From Epiperipatus broadwayi (Eukaryota; Onychophora; Udeonychophora; Euonychophora; Peripatidae), in contig JAQFVV010006197.1 in NCBI GenBank assembly GCA_028023455.1, forward strand, positions 19,527,254-19,591,253: a DNA stretch of 64,000 nt. The letters run 5' to 3'. The notes under the pieces were generated by a model. That model had not been told where the DNA came from. It did not search any database and was given only the letters and a program-made list of their open reading frames with translations. Below are positions 23,546 through 33,799 of the stretch, in pieces; position 1 is the stretch's first letter, and the number at the start of each line of letters is the position of its first letter. A program made the position numbers and the translations under genes.

Positions 23546-24030
23546 TTCCTCACGTAATTGTTCATGTATACTTAGTGGAATTAATCTCGGTGCATGGATA
23601 ATTGGTTTAAATGTTGGATCTACTGTGAGATGGTGTTCACCTTCATAACAACCCACACCTTGAAAAACATCTTTGTATTTCTCATATATAGACTTGAAGT
23701 TTTCATTTTCTTTTACTTCCTGTGTTTTAATACTTTTATCTTTTTTATTCTTTGTTATTTTATCTTTATTGTTGGATATATTTTGATCATTTTTACTTTT
23801 AGTATTGTAATTTTGTTGTGTTTAATTAAACCTACTAACTCACAATCACAGCCACTAAGAAGTCTTGGTTCGTCTTCTTTTATTATTATAAAACGTAAAT
23901 TACACAGGTCTTTGTTTATTTTGCATTGAAGTTTTGCTTTTCCTATTGGGGTAAGAAATGATCCTCCAAAAGCACATAATTTCTTCTTTGTTTTGTATAT
24001 TATTGGTTGTGGATGAATAGTATTAAGCAC
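23546..24030 (-). pseudogene. Protease C-terminal part and start of reverse transcriptase
   Basis: Following the protease active-site frame, a second frame from 24030 carries PRLLSGCDCELVGLIK, the 'LLG...c..lglI' block that closes a Gypsy protease. Then, in a third frame at about 23700-23545, comes YKDVFQGVGCYEGEHH and APRLIPLSIHEQLREE, which match the first conserved block of Gypsy reverse transcriptases (DVF.GlG, then aPRriP..l...l..eL). The RT ends abruptly there. The catalytic palm (with its DD pair) is absent. In a functional element this enzyme copies the RNA into cDNA in cytoplasmic particles. Confidence 0.65.
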
Positions 24031-24033
24031 TTT

Positions 24034-24584
24034 TTAAGACATAATGTTTACATCAGCTCCTGTATCTATTTTTATTTTTACTTTATTGTTGTCTAATAAA
24101 ATCTGTTCATACCAGTCATTAAACGAATGAGTTGAGTCTACACTTCTGATGTATGCAATTGTATTTTCAACATCACTGGTATATGATGAATCCGATGTTG
24201 TAGTATCATATACTTCATTCACATATCGTCCATTTCTATTAATATTTTTATATCTTATATTTGAGCATTTTTGTGTTTTTAAAATTTTATGGTAATAGCT
24301 TCTCATACGGCAATTATTGGCAAAGTGGTTTAACTTTCCACAAATATAGCATTTTTTATCAAATGTGGACACTCACGTTTTGGGTGATTACAGTTGCACT
24401 TTTGATAATTGCATATATTTGTTGTATTTTTCACTATTACATTAATATATAGTTCAGACTTTCCCAGTAATTCATTTTTGAGTCTTCTAGTTTCATGTCC
24501 ACATATTATTTCCAGTGCTTTTTCTAATGTAATATTCCCTTTTTCAAATAATCTGTCTTTTAGGCCTTCTTCTTTTTGTACCAT
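24034..24584 (-). pseudogene. Gag nucleocapsid zinc knuckle and aspartic protease active site
   Basis: Two overlapping frames. The upstream one (24584-24330) contains NICNYQKCNCNHPKREC, a Cys/His-rich stretch; the downstream one (24372-24034) begins with CYICGKLNHFANNC, a perfect CX2CX4HX4C zinc knuckle that binds element RNA in the nucleocapsid. The same frame ends with IKIDTGADVNIMS, which holds the DTG-A active site of a retroviral-type aspartic protease, then a stop. A frameshift of about 24340-24370 separates the two Cys-rich parts. The order zinc knuckle then protease then RT is that of Gypsy-type elements. Confidence 0.75.
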
Positions 24585-25022
24585 TATAATTCTATCATAA
24601 AGAATATTTTGTTTTTGATCTCCGAAATCAGCTTTTTCAACTACTACTTTTGAGCGAGTAAGAAAGTGATCAATCGATTCTCCCTCGTGATTCCATTGTA
24701 TAAGCTTTTATTCTGTCATATAATGTTGTTTTCATGGTGTTGAAATATTTAACCATTTGCTTTAAGACGAATATTAATTTTTTTTTATCTTCTGGGTTCG
24801 TGTGGTCTAATGTTTTTATTACATCTCCCCCTTCTTTTCCATGAGATGACATAATATTTCTAATTTTACTTTATCTGATTTCATATCGTTTTCTGTTGCT
24901 TCTAGGAAATTTAGAAATATTTTTTTCCATTCAGTCCATTTGATTGACATATTTCCTTCCATAGATAGTGGTTTGATATTGTAAAAATGATCGAATTGTG
25001 ACGCCATTTTGTATTTCAGCAA
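24585..25022 (-). pseudogene. Gag N-terminal region
   Basis: The frame opened by ATG at 25022 reads MLKYKMASQF then, after a few residues, MSIKWTEWKKIFLNF and TENDMKSDKVKLEIL. This is the W..W...F pattern followed by a charged helix and a leucine-rich block found in Gypsy Gag proteins of invertebrates. It is cut by frameshifts at about 24840 and 24690; the pieces from 24852 and 24584 carry the following Gag helices. In an active element Gag forms the virus-like particle. The start is chosen because it lies about 100 bases beyond the primer-binding site, as expected. Confidence 0.6.
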
Positions 25023-25127
25023 ATATGATATGAAAAAAAAAATTGCTATTAAACACTATTTTTGTCAATATTTAAATCCTCACTGTTTTATAGACTTTAG
25101 AAATATTTTTTTTACTATTATTTTATT

Positions 25128-25145
25128 AATTCACTCCTGGCATCA
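25128..25145 (-). other. Candidate primer-binding site
   Basis: TGATGCCAGGAGTGAATT on the minus strand directly abuts the LTR end ...AACATAACA. Its form resembles the tRNA-complementary TGGTGCCAGGAGTG-type sites of Gypsy elements, with G to A at the third base. Position is stronger evidence than sequence. Confidence 0.5.
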
Positions 25146-25169
25146 TGTTATGTTCTTGGCCGTAATATC

Positions 25170-25260
25170 ATTCAATCAATTTCAAAAAATGTGTAGACAT
25201 AGTTTTTAAAAACCAAACATTACATACACACAGATGGTACTTCCTGGCTTATAATAGAAC
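25170..25260 (+). repeat. Right-hand continuation of the interrupted LINE-derived repeat
   Basis: ATTCAATCAATTTCAAAAAA then TGTGTAGACATAGTTTTTAA and CATTACATACACACAGATGG match 22416-22495 closely, showing that the LTR element landed within this repeat. Confidence 0.75.
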
Positions 25261-25478
25261 ATTTTGTGTAGCTGAAATAATAACCAATTTTGAATTATCT
25301 TCTTGCAGAAACAAGATGGAGATTTTTTCATTGTAAATCCCCCTCCCCCCAACACCCCATACAAAATGCTTACAGAGCACATGATTGTGCAGTACATAGT
25401 GTAAACAGAATTTTGCCATGCAATGTAAGTTTTCAAATCAACAAACAGCGATGTGGCATAACAACAATAGTAATACCA

Positions 25479-25514
25479 AAAAAAAAAAACAAAAACACAC
25501 ACACACACACACAA
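25479..25514. repeat. Poly-A and AC microsatellite
   Basis: A10 followed by (AC)n. The long frames reported on both strands here exist only because of this simple sequence. Confidence 0.9.
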
Positions 25515-26654
25515 AAACAAATGTAAGAACCAAGACAACATAATAATTCAATAAACAAATAAAAATAAATAAATATAAATTGCAGCCCTTTGATGAGATG
25601 TTTTTTTAAACTAAAGAAAAAGGCAATCAAAGTGTAATCTTGCAATGATATCAAATTGAAAGAAAATCAACCCTGCGATGTATCTTGAAAAACATGTGTT
25701 TGATTGTTGTTCTTTTGCCTTGCAAAAACATTGTCTTTTTTTAAAAATCTGCTTGGATGGCTATTATTTTGCCTTATTTCTAGTTGTGTTATTTCTATTT
25801 ACAATTGATGACAGGCTTTTTTTTTCAAGGTGGAAAAATCAAAGAGGCTGCATTCTTTCTTAACAGTGGATGTTTGGTGGCTTATACAGAGAGACTGACA
25901 CTTATAATTTGGTGGATCCACAAACTGCGGTTCACACCCAAATAGTCCAAAGACTATGGGGGTTGCTTTTTGATCTTAATTTCATTTCCTTAATGAAAAT
26001 AAATACTTTTGTTTCCTTGTTAAACAAAAAAAAATTTTTTTCTTCTTATTAATAAAGAAAGGTAAAGATTAGAATGAAAATAACATTGATCTATAACAGT
26101 CTAGACCCAGTTTTCTCTCTACGCAACAATAAAAAACCATTTTTGGTATCCTCATTCCTGCATAAAAACTCTTACAATTGATATTTGTTTTGTGTTATTG
26201 TCTGAATTATTGTTTTTGTTTTGTGTATTTCCAAAAAAAAAAAAAAAGGATAGGTTTAGTAAAATTTTGATTGCATTTTTTCCCACCTGCATGTGTAAAT
26301 CTGGTAATAAAAGTTTTGTAATTTATATTTCTTTATTGTTCTGAATTATTTGTTTTGGTTTTGCTTTTTTTTTTTTTTTGGTGGCATAACTTGAAATTAC
26401 TAAAAAATCCACAATTAAGTAATGACAACAACTATTTTCATATTTTAACAACAAACTTTTTAAAGAGACAAAAAAACAACAACATATTTTCATACACCTG
26501 CAGAATTCAATATGATACGCAAGCAAAATTTTCAAAAAGCAGCAATAGAATAGTTTTTGTTTGGGACATGTTGCAAAATATGTTTTTGTACATGTTTAAA
26601 AACATGTTTTTTGATGAGAAATACCACTCAAATCACAAGAATTATTTGACATAC
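25515..26654. other. AT-rich stretch, no gene seen
   Basis: 25651-25690 (TCAAATTGAAAGAAAAT, CCCTGC) repeats 9614-9645. Otherwise poly-T/poly-A runs; the 124-codon plus-strand frame at 26355-26729 is Phe/Asn/Lys-rich low complexity and runs into a MITE end, so I reject it as a gene. Confidence 0.4.
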
Positions 26655-26712
26655 ACAAGATTATTACTTTATCGAGCATGTGAAAAGACCTCCTATCTTG
26701 TCTTCATTGCAG
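26655..26712. repeat. Half-MITE, right end
   Basis: ATGTGAAAAGACCTCCTATC then TTCATTGCAGGAATAGTACA matches the right arm of the element at 22137-22306 and continues past its end into the same neighbouring sequence, so the repeat unit is larger than the palindrome. Confidence 0.7.
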
Positions 26713-26789
26713 GAATAGTACATAAGTAACATTTTTTAAAAATTTAAATAAAAATAATTGAATATTTAAACACACAGAAAACCATGTGA

Positions 26790-27845
26790 CATTTGAGTGC
26801 TAGAAGTGACAAGTTGATCTTCAACCCAAAAAGCTTTAGTTCTTATCACTCCAATCTTATGGTTAAACCAGATAGGATTTTTTTAAAAAAGTAAGAACAA
26901 AAAAAAAAAGATTTCTTCTATCGAAAACCATTGAAATTGTGGCATATTCCAAATATAACAGCATTTTTTGAAAAAGTATAATAAATATAATCAAATTTAT
27001 TAATAATGAGCAATGAGATGAAATTCCTAAGAAGACCATACTTAGATATGCTTATGCCATCTCAAAAAAAGCTTTTGATAATACAGAGATAGAAAGCAAT
27101 GATATATTAACACTGATGATTCAAGTTATCATTCAGTCACAGTATGCAACCAGTTGATTATCTCCCCCTGTCATTAGTCAAAAAATTTTAATTGATGATT
27201 TAACAATTTTACTTAGCTAGATAAGCGATAGTGAGGAGATAAAATATCATTTAAATGCAAATAAAAAAGCAATCATAAATTATTCCTATATATTATGTTG
27301 ATAATTTTACAATGAGGCAAAATCTTATTTAAATGATAACCAGAAGTCTTGGTGGCACGTAATTACCACCACTACTACTATTATTATTACTTTTAAAGCA
27401 TAATTTAGTAAGAAACTAAAACATAGGATTACAGATAATAGACATAAAATAAAAATATCTAGGTAATGATAGCATTGATAAGATTAAATATGTGAACAGA
27501 TTAAATAATTGAATGATTTGATTATATCTGTAATATTAATAAAAACACAATTACACGATTACAATAATTTACTTAGGGGGGGATGGGACATTAGTAGAAG
27601 CGAAATATAAAATATAGGTGTCATATTACTTACATTTAACAAAATGTTTAATCAAAGACATATGTATATAGTAAATTACATTCATAAACTTAATATATAA
27701 ACAGATCAATTAATTAGATAATTTGTTATATTTATCTGATTGAATAAATAAATAAAAAGATCCTATGAATCAAATAGTGCCTGGATAAGAACTCAATTTA
27801 GTCACTTCTGGCGCTCAAGCATTGCATAACCTCTTGAGTGAAAAC
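26790..27845. mobile_element. Degenerate element with ~85-bp inverted ends
   Basis: 26790-26880 read on the minus strand and 27756-27840 on the plus strand share AATCCTAT, GATAAGAACT, GTCACTTCT.GC and CTCAA. The interior is AT-rich with no open frame; stop-ridden text about 27030-27300 is faintly RT-like (a K-A-F-D-N-T stretch near 27070), too weak to classify. Confidence 0.45.
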
Positions 27846-27925
27846 CAATCAATTGTTTAAAACATTTCAAAAATTTAAAAAAAAACATGCTACCACGTAG
27901 CTTCTTAAAATGAAACTACCACAAT

Positions 27926-28236
27926 TATAAGATGTGATATGTTGAACTATTTCCATCATTTATGAGTGAATGTTGAATGTATAGACAATTTTAAACTTTA
28001 TTTAAACTTTCCAAATACAAACAACTTGTTAGTAATAAAACACAAATAGACAATACAGGTTAGTAATTTTGTATTGTCTATTTGTGTGTTATTACTAACA
28101 AGTTGTTTGTATTTGGAAAGTTTAAATAAAGTTTAAAATGTTTGTATTTGGAAAGTTTAAATAAAGTTTAAAATTTTCTATACATTCAACATTCACTCAT
28201 AAATGGTGGAAATAGTCCAACATATCACATCTTATA
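27926..28236. mobile_element. Foldback element, about 310 bp, with an internal duplication
   Basis: TATAAGATGTGATATGTTG at the left is mirrored by CAACATATCACATCTTATA at the right. Both arms then share TATTTCCA, TTATGAGTGAATGTTGAATG, TTTAAACTTTATTTAAAC and CAAACAACTTGTTAGTAATA, meeting at about 28067. The right arm has a perfect 35-bp tandem duplication (28103-28172) of GTTTGTATTTGGAAAGTTTA..., absent from the left arm. Arms are nearly identical, so the element is young. Confidence 0.9.
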
Positions 28237-28439
28237 GTATACCTTCAGACAAATACAATTATTCTTAACTAAAACATAAAAGAAAAAGTAACTTAAATTA
28301 TCTTAGCCTAACATTTGAAAAAAAAAAACAGTTAAGTATTATCTCCTCCAATATTTCTTTGTAGAGGAATACTGAAAAGGTCTTTGCTCACTACGGGATT
28401 TGTCTACCTACTCTACATAAACAAAATAATATTTCCCAT

Positions 28440-28680
28440 CTATTAATAAACAAGGTCCAACCCTCCCAACATTTTTTATAAATTTTTTACCCAGACCCAA
28501 AACACAATATCTTTCTAACCCACTCCCCCCCCCCCTCCCTGACACTTTTCCTCTTTGGGTTGGGTCTGGTCCTGTGTACTCTGTGGGTTGCCTTCCCCCC
28601 CTGGGTGGGGGGGGGGGAAGAGGCTTGGGTAGGGGGGGGGGGGGGGGGGGGGGGGGGAGTTATTTGGTTTTTTTTTGTGT
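28440..28680. repeat. C-run/G-run island
   Basis: C11 at 28525-28535, G11 at 28607-28617 and G26 at 28632-28657 lie in a segment whose left half is C-rich (CCCAACCCTCCC, ACCCAGACCC) and right half G-rich (TTTGGGTTGGGTCTGG), i.e. partly self-complementary. In a ~77% A+T background this is striking. The G-rich strand could form G-quadruplexes; a homopolymer sequencing or assembly artefact is also possible. Confidence 0.8.
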
Positions 28681-30050
28681 TGGTTTTTTTTAAATATTTT
28701 TTTTTATTTAATTTTTATTTTTATTTATTTTTTTTTTTTATTTATGACTTTCATTGTTATTAGTCTTACAATAATAACTTCCATCCAGCTGTTTATTTTA
28801 TTATATGCTACATATGAGTACTTTCATTTTAGCTTTTATTTATTAAACAAAAAATGTAGAATATGTAATTTAAAATAGACAGCATACTACTTTAAAATTA
28901 AATCAGAGTTAGTAAATAAAAAAATTGTTCCAGTTAATCACTTCACAGTTATTCTTAATTGAAATTTAATTATGCCTTAGGTTAGTAAATGAATTTCGTT
29001 CTAAGTATCGTCACTGACCTTGATAAAAAAAAAATAAAATAGGATGACTTCAAAGTCATAGTTTTAGGACATTATTAAAATAATTAAATAAATAAAGTTA
29101 TCACCATCATAAGACCTAATTCCTGTAGTATATACTCTGAGATCGGTTAATCTCAGTAAATTTAAATTTGCGCTGAGCATAGTTTTAAAAACTAAAATAA
29201 ATATATAAATCTGAACTTAATCTCCCTTTGAATTTTAACTAGCCCTTAAGTAATATTGACATAAAACTTGATTTTTAATTTTAAAGGATTTTTTTTATTT
29301 TTAAAAGCAAATTTATTATAAAACAGTGGCGTAAATTTACATAATGTTTAAATTTAATGCAAACACATGTCAAGTTCTCATACCCATACATGAATAAATT
29401 CTAAAATTTTTTTTTTTTTTTTCAAAACGCAATTAATTGCATTATGTGCCTATATTGATAATAAATTAGAAATAATCATAAGGTTGCTTAAAAAGTCATG
29501 TGACATTCAAAAATAAACAGTCACTCAAATGACTAATTTTTTTTATAGTTTTCCTCTAAGTAAGTTTGGGTAATCAATGGACATCAGATGGTGTAGTGCT
29601 GTCAAACCTCTATTCCCAAACAGTGATTTGAAAATGATTGGATGACCAATAATTACTCAAAACTTACAGTAGATAGTTCTAAAATAGTATTATTTTAACT
29701 CAGAATCGTAAAATGATAACTATTTTTTTATTTTTAAATATATTTATTTAGATTAAAATTCACTTTAGCTTACCTTTTTTTAAAGAAATTTCGACTTAAT
29801 TGTTTTTACAAGATAAAATTAGATAAATTATGATACAAACTGACATTTTAAAAATTGAAAATTTTAATCAGCAAAAAACATCACTGTTTTTCTTTAAATA
29901 TATAAAAATTTAACCATAAAAGTTTTAGATGCAACAAATCACATCTAAAATACCATCATCACAAATCTTCAGGAAAACATTACTGATAAAAGTCTTTATA
30001 ATGTAAAAAATTAAAATCAATCTATTATATATGGTTATTTGCATAAAATA
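28681..30050. other. AT-rich stretch, no gene seen
   Basis: Long T runs (28683-28740, 29408-29422), otherwise featureless. 29565-29690 is slightly richer in G+C but has no open frame. Confidence 0.4.
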
Positions 30051-30052
30051 AT

Positions 30053-30613
30053 ACAAAAATATTGGTGCTGATTTAGTATGCATGCACTCATCACCATTTT
30101 GAATTTTAAGAATTGCCCAAAACCCCCACTGACACATCCAAGTGATAAATGACTTCAATTATCTATATGTGGATGTGATATGACTTATTCATTCCAAAAT
30201 CACAACTTTTGTACAATTATGACCATTCATTACAAAATCACAATTTACATCAATAATTAAAAAATCAAAATTTGAAAAATTCACAAATATTTTAAAGTAA
30301 CATAGTGATTTTGATTTTGTAATGAATGGTCATGATTGCTTAATTGTATGAAAGTTGCACTTTAAATTTTAGAATTATTGATGTAAATTGTGACCATATT
30401 TTAGTCACATGATTAGATCAAGTATAATTGTATAAAAATTGCATTTTGATTTTTTAATTATTGATGAAAATTGCAATTTTTTAATGGTCATATCGTGACC
30501 ACATGTACATAATCGATGTCAGTTATCGCTTGGATGTGTCAGTAGGGGTTTTGGATGGTTCTTAGAATTCAAAATGACCATGAATATATACTAAATCAGT
30601 ACCAAAATATTTT
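30053..30613. mobile_element. Large foldback element, about 560 bp
   Basis: Outer arms: AATATTGGTGCTGATTTAGT at the left and ACTAAATCAGTACCAAAATA at the right are inverted, followed inwards by GAATT..AAGAA, CAAAACCCC.ACTGACACAT, CCAAG. Inner arms repeat CATTCATTACAAAATCA and TTACATCAATAATT several times in both orientations. Arms show many substitutions, so it is older than the 28 kb palindrome. Confidence 0.8.
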
Positions 30614-30884
30614 ATATACAAATTATAAATTTTATTTATTTATTATCTAACATTTTTAAAATATATTACAAATTCACCTATGATTCCTACCAAAAGTGTT
30701 AGGTGAGTGAAACAGGTAGAATAAATTAATATATATTTAAATAAGACTTGAAAATGTACATTTACAAAAGATATATAAAATATAAAATTAGAAAATAAAA
30801 TATAAATTTTAAAAAATCATACATTTATAGATAAGTATTAATTTTGTTATATAAACTACAATATTTTTTAATTAAAATTGCCTT

Positions 30885-31005
30885 GTGCTATTTAACACAG
30901 TCATAGAGTGCGAGACTCGGGAATGTGAAATCCTAGGATTAATTCTGGTGCTGGCATTTCTGGGGCTCAAACTTCTTATAAACTCACTGACAATAATGGC
31001 CTTCA
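30885..31005 (+). repeat. SINE fragment (tRNA-derived family S1)
   Basis: Contains the block CATTTCTGGGGCTCAAACTT then CTTATAAACTCACTGACAAT and AATGGCC, which in slightly altered form also ends the copy at 32511-32716. Upstream AGGATTAATTC may be a decayed B box. Confidence 0.5.
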
Positions 31006-31659
31006 AATACGTTTTTCTTAATATTTGAAATTTTTGTAAACCCATCACCACAATCTTTTTTTACAAAAGATATTACACGTTTGTTAAAAATTTTAGCAAC
31101 GGAAATAAACCTCTTAAACAAATATAAACCATTATATCCTTTTTTGTCTCTTACTTCTAATTTTGTAATAATGACAAAAGAAAACTTCTAGTACTTTATG
31201 AAGTTTTAACTCAAATTTGCTTTTCTCAACATCAACTTCATAAATTATCCAATATTCAAAATATTGCTATATAGTAAGCAAATAATAATTATTCTAAATA
31301 TCCCTAGCAGATGGGTCCTTTTTATAATCAAAAATGATATTCAGAATATAATTTTGCAATATTTGCAGATTTGAAATTGTATAATCAGATCATTTCCCAA
31401 ACAAAAATATAATAAAACACACCATCTTTAAAACATGATTCATAAACATCTAAAACAATATTCCTTGGCAAAAATGAACATGTAATAAATAATAATAATA
31501 ATTCTGCTAATACAAATTAGCCCCCCAAAAAAGCCACAGAATAAAATTTTGATCTAACCAGATGCCCAGATATCAAACATTATAATAATAATAATCGATA
31601 CTATGTACATATCTTTTACAATGTTCATATAATAATAATAATAAATCATTGAGTATCCT

Positions 31660-32065
31660 CAATGCAAATAATATTGGTTTAGTTTTATTTCTATTAAGAC
31701 ACAAGTCATTATTCTTCAATTTTATATTTAAAAACATCCAGTTTTCTATTTAAAAGAAATTCTAGCCTATCATTTGCAAGAGCACACTCAACACAAACCA
31801 AATCATTAATGAAAACAAAATACCAAATGACAGAGATAAAGAAGAGATATTTATATAAATGATAGAGAGTAAAGGAGATAAAGCAAAACCAAATAAACTA
31901 TTGAAATTTTATTAAAAAACTTTTCAAAATAAAAAATAAATCATGTCAATAAATGTTTATAAAAATACATTATTTTTAACAGTACTTTATAAAAATTCTT
32001 ATCAATGTTTATTGTCAAATACTTTTCTAAAGACTCATTTAATATTGTTAACATAAACAGAAAAA
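31660..32065 (-). pseudogene. LINE reverse transcriptase remnant
   Basis: On the minus strand around 31900-31870 one frame reads GFALSPLLSIIYIN, which is RT motif B (G...LSP.LF..YIN) of non-LTR elements. About 200 bases further, in another frame, NRNKTKPILF matches the N..KTK..lF block after the YADD motif. The YADD region itself has decayed. The fragment is stop-ridden, lies between two SINE copies, and cannot be assigned to a clade with confidence. Confidence 0.45.
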
Positions 32066-32510
32066 CTCTTACCAGTGCCACAATATAGAATTAACCCTTA
32101 TTGAAATTTTTAAATAATATATATATATAATTATTATTAAAATCATTATAAATATTAATCATAGCTCTTTTATAATGTATTATTTATTGACTAATTATTA
32201 TTTTTTAATTATAATATTGATGAAATTAAAACTTTAATTTCACAACCCATCCTTTATGTATTTTTAGTGCTCATCTCTTTTCACATTCATATAAAATTAA
32301 TAGCCTCAAACCATGTGAGATAACACTGATAGCATAGTATCATTACAGTTTTATTTAAATAAGATTTCGTGTTTCTTAAATTTTTTTAAAGTTTTATTTT
32401 ATTAGAAATTTTACATTTATTTTAGACTACAATAATTTATAAAATTATAGTTTTGTGTATCATTCTCTTAATTTATTTCTTTATTTTAGTACAAATTTGA
32501 TTCAGCATAT

Positions 32511-32716
32511 AATGCTGTGATAGTACAGCTATTGGTTAGAGCATTATTTTAAATTTTGATATTCAAAAATCTAAAGATGTAAGTTTGAATCAAGTGTCTT
32601 GCATTGTTTAATGCAATGGTAAAATGAAATTCTGGATCTTAGGATTCATGAATAATAATTATCATTTGGTCATTTCTGATAATCAAATTTCTTATGAAGT
32701 TCTGAGCAATAAGCCA
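32511..32716 (+). repeat. tRNA-derived SINE, nearly full length (family S1)
   Basis: The head has an A-box-like ATTGGTTAGAGCAT (about 32531) and, 45 bases on, a B-box-like AGTTTGAATCAA, the spacing of an internal RNA polymerase III promoter. The tail repeats the conserved block at 30885-31005 (CATTTCTGATAATCAAATTT, CTTATGAAGTTCTGAGCAAT). Divergence between the copies is high. Confidence 0.6.
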
Positions 32717-33790
32717 TTCTATTATTATTTTTTAATAGTAAATTTTATATTTATTCTTGATTTTCAAATTATGGAATAACAAAAAAAATATTTCTGGAAC
32801 TCAAGTACTCTATTTTATTCATTGCACTTTACGTTTGGTTGAGCATAGATCTAATTTCCTACTTTATGATAAATTTGGATCTCTATAAGTATAGATAAAA
32901 TCAAAGTAAAAAAAAAAAAAGATGGCATGAATTGGCAAAAGAAATGTCCAATATTAAGCTGAATATTATTAAACTTTATGAAATTATAAAATAAGGCATT
33001 TGAAAAGTGCATATCTAATTTACTATAAAGTCACACATATTAAAAATGCAAATAGAATGTGAACATTTATAAATAAAAGATCGAAAAATAATTTTATAAA
33101 AAATAATAGTATACATATAAATGGCAAGATTAATTATCCAGTATAACAAAAGATGTCAAATAGAGATAATTCATGTTTATACCTCAGAAAGGTCTCATTC
33201 TAATTTTAAAAAAGGATTTTCATGGACTAGAATGCTTTTGAACAAACTGAATAATATTTAAAAATTTTCATAATGCTAGAATTGAAAAATAATTGAAAGA
33301 TGAAATGTGGATTTATATGAATAGATAGATTTGTGTAAACTGTAAATAAACATGGAAGCATTTAAATAAAGATGGAGAAAATTAATCTTTGACTAACAGA
33401 AAGTTATCATTGATTAGTGAGATGTAGCTAAGATGTTGGTGCAAACAAGATAATCAAAAACTACTAAAATAACAGGTGATGTCATTAATTTTAAAAAAGA
33501 CAGAAGTTAAAATATAGCTTTCTTTAAAATATTAATATATTTTGTGAATTATCCAGAACTGAATGAGATCAGTAAGATAATGATAAATACTATACCATAA
33601 ACATTAATATACATAGGAACAATAAAAGTATAATAAAACCACAATAAAATTTTCAACTTTGATAAGATAATATATAAATAAATATACATACATATATTTA
33701 CAAAAATGAATATCTAGAATTTTGTAAAATTTGCCAAAAAATTACTAATGACATATAAAAATATGACTATAAAATAGCTAAGAAAGCAAT
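32717..33790. other. AT-rich stretch, possibly 5' part of an RTE-like element
   Basis: Purine-rich on the plus strand, like the RTE remnant that follows, but frames are too broken to recognise (33160-33230 reads roughly VYTSERSHSNF). No host gene. Confidence 0.3.
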
Positions 33791-33799
33791 AGCAAAGAA

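Larger units (their letters stand above)
22602..25169 (-). mobile_element. Gypsy-type LTR retrotransposon, deleted
   Basis: Minus strand order: truncated 5' LTR end (25169-25146), candidate primer-binding site (25145-25128), gag with zinc knuckle, aspartic protease, first blocks of reverse transcriptase, a coiled-coil segment, an RRPPVYLKDYV tail typical of Gypsy polyproteins, a polypurine tract (AAAAAAAGGGC, about 22786-22776) and a 3' LTR (22775-22602). Most of RT, RNase H and integrase is absent and there are many frameshifts, so it is non-autonomous and dead. It sits inside a LINE-derived tandem repeat whose continuation is visible on both sides. Confidence 0.75.

Noticed and set aside
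24261-24600. Plus-strand hydrophobic ORFs
   Set aside because: Antisense of the Gag zinc-knuckle region.
25206-25654. Several 70-110-codon ORFs on both strands
   Set aside because: They run through an A10/(AC)n tract and repeat ends, and have low-complexity Cys/Val/Phe or Thr/His composition.
26355-26729. 124-codon plus-strand ORF
   Set aside because: Phe/Asn/Lys-rich text starting at a T14 run and ending inside a MITE terminus; no domain.
28560-28878. Two overlapping plus-strand ORFs
   Set aside because: Composed of poly-Gly and poly-Phe encoded by the G and T runs.
29408-29422. T15 run as a polymerase III terminator
   Set aside because: Long T runs are everywhere in the window and no A/B box lies upstream.
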